Assembly (NCBI RefSeq): GCF_014306095.1
Contig: NZ_JACRWC010000002.1
Coordinates: forward strand, 1 to 5,205
DNA: 5,205 nt
Source of the DNA: Lentihominibacter faecis
GTDB lineage: Bacteria > Bacillota > Clostridia > Peptostreptococcales > Anaerovoracaceae
Direction of reading: 5' to 3'
The notes beneath the pieces were generated by a model, which saw only the letters and a program-made list of their open reading frames with translations, made no database searches and was not told where the DNA came from. Numbering within the stretch: position 1 is the first letter of the stretch; the number at the start of each line of letters is the position of its first letter. A program made the position numbers and the translations under genes. Shown here in pieces: positions 1 to 5,205 of the stretch.

Positions 1-14
1 TGTATAAGAGACAG
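1..14. other. Residual Tn5/Nextera mosaic-end adapter at sequence end
   Basis: The first 14 bases, TGTATAAGAGACAG, are identical to the 3' 14 bases of the 19-bp hyperactive Tn5 mosaic end (AGATGTGTATAAGAGACAG) used in tagmentation libraries. The match sits exactly at the window edge, where an untrimmed adapter would be expected. It is therefore best read as library-construction sequence left on a contig end. Real genome probably begins at base 15. A natural Tn5 end is very unlikely here because no transposase or IS50 sequence follows. Confidence 0.93.
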
Positions 15-133
15 CCCTATATAATCAAGTATTTTTTTATTGAAATTCTAAAGTTTTTTACTTTATTTACCTTCGTTAATAAGCCATGTCACGGATAAAT
101 TCCTTGTATCAAGTACAAATCATAGCAGTTTTA

Positions 134-187
134 GGTATACGAAACAGAACGTCATCATTTTCCATTCTGCATGGCCTTGTGTATACC
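134..187. repeat. Inverted repeat GGTATAC/GTATACC with inner CAGAA/TTCTG
   Basis: GGTATAC at 134-140 is the exact inverse complement of GTATACC at 181-187, with 40 bases between. Inside them CAGAA (145-149) and TTCTG (165-169) form a second, nested inverted pair. The arrangement could fold as an interrupted hairpin or bind a dimeric protein. No U-tract follows on either strand, so it does not look like a terminator. The arms are short and chance is possible. Confidence 0.25.
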
Positions 188-234
188 CTTCCTTCTATGG
201 CAGTCAAACCTCTCATATCTACCAGATTTTCTCC

Positions 235-246
235 GTCTCCGGAGAC
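235..246. repeat. Perfect 12-bp palindrome GTCTCCGGAGAC
   Basis: GTCTCC at 235-240 is followed directly by its inverse complement GGAGAC at 241-246, with no spacer. On the minus strand it begins just after the TAG that ends the 12-codon frame. A spacerless dyad cannot form a stable hairpin as it stands, so a protein-binding site or chance is more likely than an RNA structure. It is GC-rich within an otherwise AT-rich stretch. No function is claimed. Confidence 0.3.
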
Positions 247-320
247 CTAACTTCCTTCGTTCTGCTTATCCATACCGGGTGTCAACTTAGCTCCTTTCAC
301 ATTAACATCAATAATCAAAC

Positions 321-452
321 TTAGTCGTTGTCGTTCTGAGCAGATGTGGTTAATTCCATCATCTTCTGCGCATATGTATCACCATCAATTTCTTCATTGG
401 CATACTGTTGCATAAGCTCGTCAATCTGTTCTTTCAATTCTTCTCGTGTCAT
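321..452 (-). CDS. Hypothetical 43-residue acidic helical protein
   Basis: I do not recognise this family by name. The gene is too short for the usual ORF length cut-offs but has good signals. ATG at 450-452 is preceded by AGGTGGTGA, one mismatch from the ideal AGGAGGTGA, with 7 bases between AGGTGG and the ATG. TAA is at 321-323. The product starts MTREELKEQIDELMQQY and ends SAQNDND. It reads as two short helices around a turn: residues about 3-18 are charged and amphipathic, IDGD lies at about 22-25, and a second helix with YAQKMMEL follows. This pattern (helix, Gly-containing turn, Tyr/Phe then a Lys-containing helix) resembles the small SHOCT-type helical hairpin, but that is only a visual resemblance. 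It lies 18 bases below the 67-residue gene and is probably translated from the same merR-led transcript. No signal peptide or membrane segment is seen. Confidence 0.72.
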   Translation of the reverse strand: MTREELKEQIDELMQQYANEEIDGDTYAQKMMELTTSAQNDND

Positions 453-470
453 TTTTTCACCACCTTCTAT

Positions 471-674
471 TTAATCATCATTTGACAAATACCATCCGTG
501 CTCTCGATGAGGCAAATTGAGTAGAAATCTACTGGAAATCGCATTAACCACATCAATATGTATACCGTAAATTTGAATGTGCTCATCCGAATCATAATCC
601 AGTTCGTCTAGCAATGATTCCATTTCACTTGCTGTTTCCAGCCAACTACTTGTAACATGCGAAAAACGTCCCAT
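471..674 (-). CDS. Hypothetical 67-residue acidic protein
   Basis: I do not recognise this protein. It starts at ATG 672-674, 13 bases after the stop of the 124-residue gene. The AGAAGGG that straddles that stop makes a ribosome site 8 bases from the start, and the gene ends with TAA at 471-473. The product is soluble-looking and strongly acidic. Residues about 13-32 contain a run rich in Glu and Asp (SEMESLLDELDYDSDEH). A short hydrophobic/beta-like part follows (IQIYGIHIDVVNAISSRFLL), and the tail is HGWYLSNDD. There is no signal peptide, membrane helix or cysteine. Its place inside a tightly packed operon and its own ribosome site support real expression. It may be a partner of the 124-residue protein encoded just upstream, or an independent small accessory protein. 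Function cannot be inferred from the sequence. Confidence 0.68.
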   Translation of the reverse strand: MGRFSHVTSSWLETASEMESLLDELDYDSDEHIQIYGIHIDVVNAISSRFLLNLPHREHGWYLSNDD

Positions 675-687
675 AGTATTTTCCCTT

Positions 688-1062
688 CTAACACTTGTAA
701 TTTGAAATATTCATCAACAATTCCTCTGACACAAAATAGGGATTATTATCGTCGTCAATTTTCTCTATCAAAATAGCATCTTTATCTGTTTCAAGCACTC
801 TAAATTGGTCTCCAATTTTAAACGCTAAACCCTCATTGCTGATACCCTCTGCGGTTACAGAATATACCTTTGTATCTGCTATTTCCGTCAACTGATGTAT
901 TCTGATTTTCTTTTTAAATTCCTTAACAGTCTTTTTAACTACAATCTCGCCACCTTTATAAACAGCTGCGCCGGTTCCGGCAATTATCAAAACAAGGTTT
1001 TTAGGGCCTCCGACCTTCTTTGCCGCAGTAGTCAACAATTGATATGCACCTAGATTACTCAT
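688..1062 (-). CDS. Hypothetical 124-residue protein: hydrophobic N-terminus plus beta-rich domain
   Basis: Unknown function. I chose the ATG at 1060-1062. It overlaps the merR stop in the sequence ATGAGTAA (8-bp overlap) and has GGAG 9 bases upstream. An in-frame ATG at 1090-1092 would add 10 residues but has a poorer, more distant site. The N-terminus (MSNLGAYQLLTTAAKKVGGP) leads to a short hydrophobic stretch at residues 22-35 (NLVLIIAGTGAAVY). This is short for a full membrane helix but could be membrane-associated. A Lys-rich linker (about 43-54) follows. Residues about 65-120 look like a small beta-barrel of SH3-like type, with the markers GDQFRVLE at 84-91, AILIEKI at 96-102 and NNPYFVS at 106-112. 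The stop is TAG at 688-690. Translational coupling to merR suggests that the regulator controls it. It may act at the membrane, but that is inference. Confidence 0.78.
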   Translation of the reverse strand: MSNLGAYQLLTTAAKKVGGPKNLVLIIAGTGAAVYKGGEIVVKKTVKEFKKKIRIHQLTEIADTKVYSVTAEGISNEGLAFKIGDQFRVLETDKDAILIEKIDDDNNPYFVSEELLMNISNYKC

Positions 1063-1942
1063 TCTCTTCATCTCCGCTATCTCGTCTACCATATCGCATC
1101 TCTTCCTCGACTAATTCATCGTGATTTTTATAACCACAAAATATAGAAATCGCTTCAGCTATAAATTCACAATCCTCCTCACTATATTCACCGGCTTTTA
1201 ACTTTGCAACATCACCTGCCAAATAGCTCGACGAATAAAACCGAGAAAACTGTTTTATGGTCATTTTTCCTTCCATACCATAAGCCTGGACCAATATATT
1301 TTGATTTTCATATATGAGCTTAACCATTAATTGAATCTCTGGATGATTAGCTCCCAGGGCCTTACGCTTACAAATCGCTTTAGATAATACGTATTCTGCA
1401 AGCAACAAATCCAAGTCTGTATTTTTCATCATATCCAATACAGCTAGCATACGTCCCAAATCACTATTATTCCATTCTTCATTAGATTTGGCTAACATCG
1501 TTTCAGCCAATTGTGCATATGCTTCACCTTGTGGATCACCTAAAATGTTCCATCTCTCAATGGCATTATTTTGAAAATCCTCAAACTTTACCTCACCCAT
1601 TTTTTTAGGTCGTGGTGGAAATCGCCCAGTTAGCTTAATAGTCTTCGCATATCCTAAATGGCGTTCCAGCTCTGCCTTTTTTTCTTCTAACTGTTCGACC
1701 TTCTGGGATATAGAAGTATCGAAATCAAACCCATCATCAGCGACCATATCGCAAATTTCTTTAATTGAATATCCCATACCCTGTAAAACTCGTATCGTCC
1801 AAATGCGGTCTATATCATCATCGTCATAATCTCGATATTGACCACCCTTATTTTCAGGCATAAGACCAGCTTTCTCAAATACGCGAAGTGCCTTTCTTGT
1901 AACACCCAAGTTATCTTCAACCCATTTAACCTTATACCCCAA
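1055..1942 (-). CDS. MerR-family transcriptional regulator with large helical C-terminal domain
   Basis: MerR-family dimeric DNA-binding regulator of about 295 residues. The N-terminal winged helix-turn-helix is clear. Counting from the TTG start, VTRKALRVFEKAGLMP (14-29) is the HTH/wing entry, GGQYRDYDDDDIDRI (33-47) the wing, and LQGMGYSIKEICDMV (53-67) the second helix pair. A dimerisation coiled coil follows (about 77-98, QKVEQLEEKKAELERH). The remaining ~190 residues are predominantly helical, with motifs such as RWNILGD and IFCGYKNHDEL. They are far longer than in metal-sensing MerR proteins, so this is probably a ligand or partner domain, perhaps TipAS-like, though I cannot confirm that. 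No Cys cluster for metal binding is evident. Start choice: AGGAGG (1951-1956) is 8 bases from TTG 1940-1942, but only 2 from ATG 1946-1948 and abuts GTG 1949-1951, so TTG fits best. The alternatives add only 2-3 residues. It is the first gene of the operon and probably regulates its own promoter. Confidence 0.9.
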   Translation of the reverse strand: MGYKVKWVEDNLGVTRKALRVFEKAGLMPENKGGQYRDYDDDDIDRIWTIRVLQGMGYSIKEICDMVADDGFDFDTSISQKVEQLEEKKAELERHLGYAKTIKLTGRFPPRPKKMGEVKFEDFQNNAIERWNILGDPQGEAYAQLAETMLAKSNEEWNNSDLGRMLAVLDMMKNTDLDLLLAEYVLSKAICKRKALGANHPEIQLMVKLIYENQNILVQAYGMEGKMTIKQFSRFYSSSYLAGDVAKLKAGEYSEEDCEFIAEAISIFCGYKNHDELVEEEMRYGRRDSGDEENE

Positions 1943-1950
1943 TACCATCA

Positions 1951-1956
1951 CCTCCT
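1951..1956 (-). promoter_or_regulatory. Ribosome binding site AGGAGG of the merR gene
   Basis: A consensus AGGAGG lies so close to the in-frame GTG (1949-1951) and ATG (1946-1948) that neither has a usable spacing. The TTG at 1940-1942 is 8 bases away. This site therefore argues for a TTG start and against the longer protein. The predicted transcript begins only a few bases upstream (about 1959), leaving a very short leader. Confidence 0.7.
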
Positions 1957-1965
1957 GTTGAATTT

Positions 1966-1996
1966 ATTATACAACATTGTCCCAAGGACAAAGCAA
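1966..1996 (-). promoter_or_regulatory. MerR-type promoter with 19-bp spacer and operator dyad
   Basis: On the minus strand TTGCTT (1991-1996) and a perfect TATAAT (1966-1971) are separated by exactly 19 bases (1972-1990). That is the long spacer typical of promoters that MerR-family activators correct by distorting the DNA. Within it lies a perfect inverted repeat, TTGTCC-CAA-GGACAA, at 1977-1991 (plus-strand reading). A second pair, ACATTG/CAATGT, at 1974-1979 and 1994-1999, overlaps the outer edges. The promoter sits directly before merR, so the simplest reading is autoregulation plus control of the three downstream small genes. The geometry is seen directly; binding by this MerR protein is inferred from the family. 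Confidence 0.82.
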
Positions 1997-2021
1997 TGTT
2001 TTTTCAAAAAATAGATAAAAA

Positions 2022-2041
2022 ATTATGAAGCACTTCATAAT
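2022..2041. repeat. Near-perfect 20-bp palindrome upstream of the merR promoter
   Basis: ATTATGAAG (2022-2030) and CTTCATAAT (2033-2041) are exact inverse complements separated by two bases. The site is 25 bp upstream of the merR -35 box. It could be an operator for a second regulator. On the minus strand the repeat is followed by TTTTTTATCTATTTTTT, so it could also act as a weak back-up terminator for read-through from rlmD. The stem is AT-rich, so as a terminator it would be poor. The rest of 2042-2160 shows no gene or other clear site. Confidence 0.5.
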
Positions 2042-2160
2042 CCACTCAGATCTTCTTGTTTTCCGTATTAAACATCTAATCCACAGCCTAAACCCTGCCG
2101 CATTTTTTCGGTCATCCACTTTTTCTCCGGTCAGACTAAAAAGTAGATATATTTCCATAC

Positions 2161-2209
2161 AAGAAAAACCGAGCTTTCTCGCAGCGTTTTCACACCTGAA
2201 AAAGCCCGG
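2161..2209 (-). terminator. Intrinsic terminator of the queA-tgt-rlmD operon
   Basis: On the minus strand CCGGGCTTTTTC (2198-2209) pairs with GAGAAAGCTCGG (2169-2180), giving a 12-bp stem with two G-U pairs. The intervening bases can extend it with an inner GTGT-GAAA-ACGC hairpin capped by a GAAA tetraloop. TTTTTCTT follows directly (2161-2168). It begins 23 bases after the rlmD stop. No T-run flanks it on the plus strand, so it works in one direction only. It separates the housekeeping operon from the merR transcription unit. Confidence 0.9.
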
Positions 2210-2232
2210 AATCTATCAACCTCCAGAGATAT

Positions 2233-3411
2233 TTATTTTTTCACTTTTTCCAGTACCGCCACACACTCCGTGTGCTTTGTGCCCGGGAAGTTATCAAAAG
2301 GCTTGACCGATTTGATCTCATACCCATAGTACTGCATATAATACAGGTTGTCCGCAAGACTTTTCGGATTGCAGGAGATATACACGATCTGCTTCACACC
2401 GTATCCGATGATCTTTTCCAGGGCGTTGGAAGAAATGCCGACACGAGGCGGATCCACCACGATCACCTCCGGCTTGTCAGGAAGGCTGTCCAGAACCTCA
2501 AACACATCACCTGCCAGAAAGCGGCAGTTATCCAGTCCATTGAGAGCCGCATTAGCCTTTGCAGCCTCCACAGCCTCCTCCACCAGTTCGATACCGATGA
2601 CCTCTTTCGCTTTGCGAGCCAGCACCTGTGTGATCGTTCCCGTTCCGCAGTACAGATCGAATACTTCTTTATTCTCGAAATCATCGATAAGGCTGACCGC
2701 ATAGGAATACAGCCGTTCTACTGCATCTACATTGGTCTGAAAAAACGAAAATGCACTGACCTTGAACTTCAGTCCCAGGATCTCCTCGTTATAGTAATCT
2801 CTGCCCCACAGAACTCGCAGTTCATCACAGTATACAGCGTCTGCCAGGCGGTCATTGATCGTCCTCAGGATGCCGACCACCTGATTTTCCAGAGGTAAAG
2901 CCCGGATCATTTCCACGAAAGCATTTTCGTCAAAACCATCCTCCGAACTGGTCACCACATTGACCAGCAGTTCTCCCGTCCGAATACCCCGGCGCACGAT
3001 CAGATGTCGCATCAGACCTTTATGAGCCTTCTTATGATAATGTGTATATCCATGAGAAGAGGCAAATTCCAGCACACCTCGCAGGATCACATTGAAATCC
3101 TCATGAACCAGCTGGCACTGATCCACTGTTACGATGGACATAAAATGCTTTTTCTTGTGCATGCCCAAAGTCATCGGACCATTCTTTTCCATATCGCCAA
3201 AGGTATATTCCATCTTGTTACGATACCCGTAGCGGGACGGTGCTCCCTCAATGGGAAGCAGTTCACCGTAACGAATATCCTTCTTGTCAAGAAGCCCCTT
3301 GACCTCTCCAAATTTATTGCTCAGCTGCTCTTCATAGGGCACCCCCTGATAGACGCAGCCGCCACAAATATCCTTATCTCTGCAGACTTCTCTGATTTCC
3401 ATATTTTCCAT
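2233..3411 (-). CDS. rlmD: 23S rRNA (uracil-C5)-methyltransferase, RlmD/RlmCD type
   Basis: SAM-dependent C5-methylation of a uridine in 23S rRNA; family members act at U747 and/or U1939, and which one cannot be read here. The Fe-S cluster cysteines are present as C10-x5-C16-x2-C19 and C99. The Rossmann methyltransferase domain carries DLYCGTGT (252-259), an acidic GIE loop (273-275) and DPPRVG (320-325). The catalytic cysteine is C347 in SCNP, and the likely base is E382 in HTEC. At 392 residues it lacks the N-terminal TRAM RNA-binding domain found in E. coli RumA: the Fe-S motif begins almost at the start. Its ATG abuts the tgt stop (TAAATG, no gap), with GGGAG 7 bases upstream inside the tgt codons, so translation is probably coupled. 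It is the last gene before the terminator. Clostridia often have several paralogs, so the symbol is family-level. Confidence 0.92.
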   Translation of the reverse strand: MENMEIREVCRDKDICGGCVYQGVPYEEQLSNKFGEVKGLLDKKDIRYGELLPIEGAPSRYGYRNKMEYTFGDMEKNGPMTLGMHKKKHFMSIVTVDQCQLVHEDFNVILRGVLEFASSHGYTHYHKKAHKGLMRHLIVRRGIRTGELLVNVVTSSEDGFDENAFVEMIRALPLENQVVGILRTINDRLADAVYCDELRVLWGRDYYNEEILGLKFKVSAFSFFQTNVDAVERLYSYAVSLIDDFENKEVFDLYCGTGTITQVLARKAKEVIGIELVEEAVEAAKANAALNGLDNCRFLAGDVFEVLDSLPDKPEVIVVDPPRVGISSNALEKIIGYGVKQIVYISCNPKSLADNLYYMQYYGYEIKSVKPFDNFPGTKHTECVAVLEKVKK

Positions 3412-4542
<1,131 letters not shown>

Positions 4543-4550
4543 CTACTCTT

Positions 4551-5048
4551 TTATCTCACATAATCACAAATCTGGCTGTACGCCTTCCGCAGCTTCTCAT
4601 ACGAGCATCCGCAGTTGGCAGGGCTCGTAGAGGGCAGACGAACAGCTTCCACTCCGCACTCCGGAAAACACAACTTTTTATACAGCTGCGCTGCCTTTGC
4701 ACCTGTGGCAAAAATCGCCCGGATGTCTGCCGCCTGCAAGATCCTGTTCATATCGTTAGGCCTGGCATTGCGAATACTGACATCCGATGCTCCCTTGATT
4801 TCACAGCTTTCCAGCACATCCCACAAGGCGATATGGTTCCGCTTCAAAAATCTCTTTCGCTCTTCCACCGTCTGTGGAAACTCCTCACCCAGCACATCAG
4901 CAAGCACTTTCCAGAACCGATTCTGCGGATGGCCGTAATAGAATCCCTGTTCACGCGACTTGGGAGATGGGATCGTCCCTAAAATCAGCACCCGCGAATC
5001 CTTGTCAAAGAAAGCGTCAAATTCATGGGTCACAAGACCTGCTTCCAT
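4551..5048 (-). CDS. Hypoxanthine/deoxyinosine DNA glycosylase, UDG superfamily family 6
   Basis: Predicted base-excision repair enzyme that removes hypoxanthine (deaminated adenine) from DNA. The 165-residue length fits the single-domain UDG fold. The first active-site motif is LILGTIPSPKSR (21-32). YYGHPQNRFW (37-46) follows; N43 is likely the catalytic Asn of family 6, by analogy with the methanogen enzyme. The C-terminal motif LPSTSPANC (138-146) replaces the HPSP-type loop of other families. The start ATG at 5046-5048 has GGAGGAG 5 bases upstream in the 12-base gap after queA. It is followed 20 bases later by tgt, so this repair gene is embedded between two queuosine genes. Specificity is inferred from family motifs; mismatch-uracil activity is the main alternative. 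Confidence 0.88.
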   Translation of the reverse strand: MEAGLVTHEFDAFFDKDSRVLILGTIPSPKSREQGFYYGHPQNRFWKVLADVLGEEFPQTVEERKRFLKRNHIALWDVLESCEIKGASDVSIRNARPNDMNRILQAADIRAIFATGAKAAQLYKKLCFPECGVEAVRLPSTSPANCGCSYEKLRKAYSQICDYVR

Positions 5049-5060
5049 CTCCGCTCCTCC

Positions 5061-5205
5061 TTATTCAATAAACATAGCATCTCCGTAACTAAAAAAGCGA
5101 TACTTTTCCCGGATAGCTTCTTCATATACTTCCAGAATTTTTTCCCTGTCATACAATGCAGAAATCAGCATCAGCAGTGTTGACTTCGGCAGATGGAAAT
5201 TGGTG
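5061..5205 (-). CDS. queA: tRNA preQ1(34) S-adenosylmethionine ribosyltransferase-isomerase, C-terminal part
   Basis: Only the last 47 codons are in the window; the gene continues beyond base 5205. The frame reads [17 protein letters not shown], then a charged helix ([13 protein letters not shown]), then [13 protein letters not shown] and TAA at 5061-5063. TNFHLPxSTLLML and the YRFxSYGDAM ending are hallmark C-terminal motifs of QueA. The enzyme transfers the ribosyl part of SAM to preQ1 in tRNA, forming epoxyqueuosine, and so acts directly after Tgt. It is the most upstream gene visible in the operon, and its promoter lies outside the window. Confidence 0.95.
   Translation of the reverse strand, partial: TNFHLPKSTLLMLISALYDREKILEVYEEAIREKYRFFSYGDAMFIE

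Larger units (their letters stand above)
76..285 (-). pseudogene. Possible decayed small gene with two internal stops
   Basis: A strong ribosome site (AAAGGAG, 291-297) lies 5 bases before a TTG at 283-285 that opens a frame of 12 codons (LTPGMDKQNEGS) ending in TAG at 247-249. The same frame then stays open for 45 codons to a TGA (109-111). It then runs 10 more codons (YKEFIRDMAY) to TAA at 76-78. An ATG at 214-216 could start a separate 35-residue peptide. The parts have protein-like composition (for example VLFRIPKTAMICT), and the TGA is one substitution from CGA (Arg). It lies 35 bases below the 43-residue gene, on the same strand. It may be a gene broken by two nonsense changes, a leader peptide, or chance, since two stops in 70 codons is not rare. 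I do not recognise a family. The rest of bases 15-320 shows no better gene. Confidence 0.3.

Noticed and set aside
20..25. TATAAT on the plus strand as a promoter -10 box
   Set aside because: No -35 box can be judged because adapter begins just upstream, and no plus-strand gene follows.
50..64. AAAGT-TTTTT-ACTTT hairpin near the left end as a terminator
   Set aside because: The stem is five A/T-rich pairs with no G-C core and no T-run directly after it on either strand. It is too weak to call.
1967..2158. 63-codon minus-strand frame between the two operons
   Set aside because: It has no ribosome site, overlaps the merR promoter and palindrome, and its start lies directly below the terminator T-run.
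2025..2306. 93-codon plus-strand frame over the intergenic region
   Set aside because: It runs through the terminator and into the rlmD 3' end in antisense, with no ribosome site or recognisable domain.
2272..2898. 208-codon open frame on the plus strand
   Set aside because: It lies antisense to rlmD, whose motifs are intact. Its translation has no recognisable domain and there is no ribosome site before the ATG, so it is a shadow frame.

Overview
The window looks like chromosomal DNA of a Gram-positive clostridium, most likely Lachnospiraceae. The reasons are strong AGGAGG-type ribosome sites, moderate GC, and the order queA - hypoxanthine-DNA glycosylase - tgt. The family placement is inference from gene order and protein style; no rRNA or other marker is present. 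Every supported gene reads leftward on the minus strand. The left edge is a sequence end: bases 1-14 match the last 14 bases of the Tn5/Nextera mosaic end, so they are library adapter and not genome.

Right half (about 2161-5205): a conserved housekeeping operon with tight junctions. It holds the 3' end of queA, a family-6 type hypoxanthine/deoxyinosine DNA glycosylase, tgt, and a TRAM-less rlmD/rlmCD-type 23S rRNA uridine methyltransferase. It closes with a strong intrinsic terminator at 2161-2209. QueA and Tgt are two steps of queuosine synthesis at tRNA position 34. The methyltransferase adds an rRNA modification, and the glycosylase is a DNA repair enzyme translated between the two queuosine genes.

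Left half (about 15-2160): a more AT-rich, accessory-looking operon. It starts from a promoter with the MerR-type layout: TTGCTT, 19 bp, TATAAT, with a TTGTCC-CAA-GGACAA dyad inside the long spacer. It encodes a MerR regulator with a large helical C-terminal region, then three small proteins of unknown function (124, 67 and 43 aa) packed with an 8-bp overlap and gaps of 13 and 18 bp. Below them, the last ~300 bases hold no convincing gene, only a reading frame with a good ribosome site and two internal stops (possible decayed gene) and some short palindromes.

The best candidate for something undescribed is this MerR-controlled set of small proteins. The self-regulating promoter is well supported by the sequence. 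What the small proteins do cannot be read from it.
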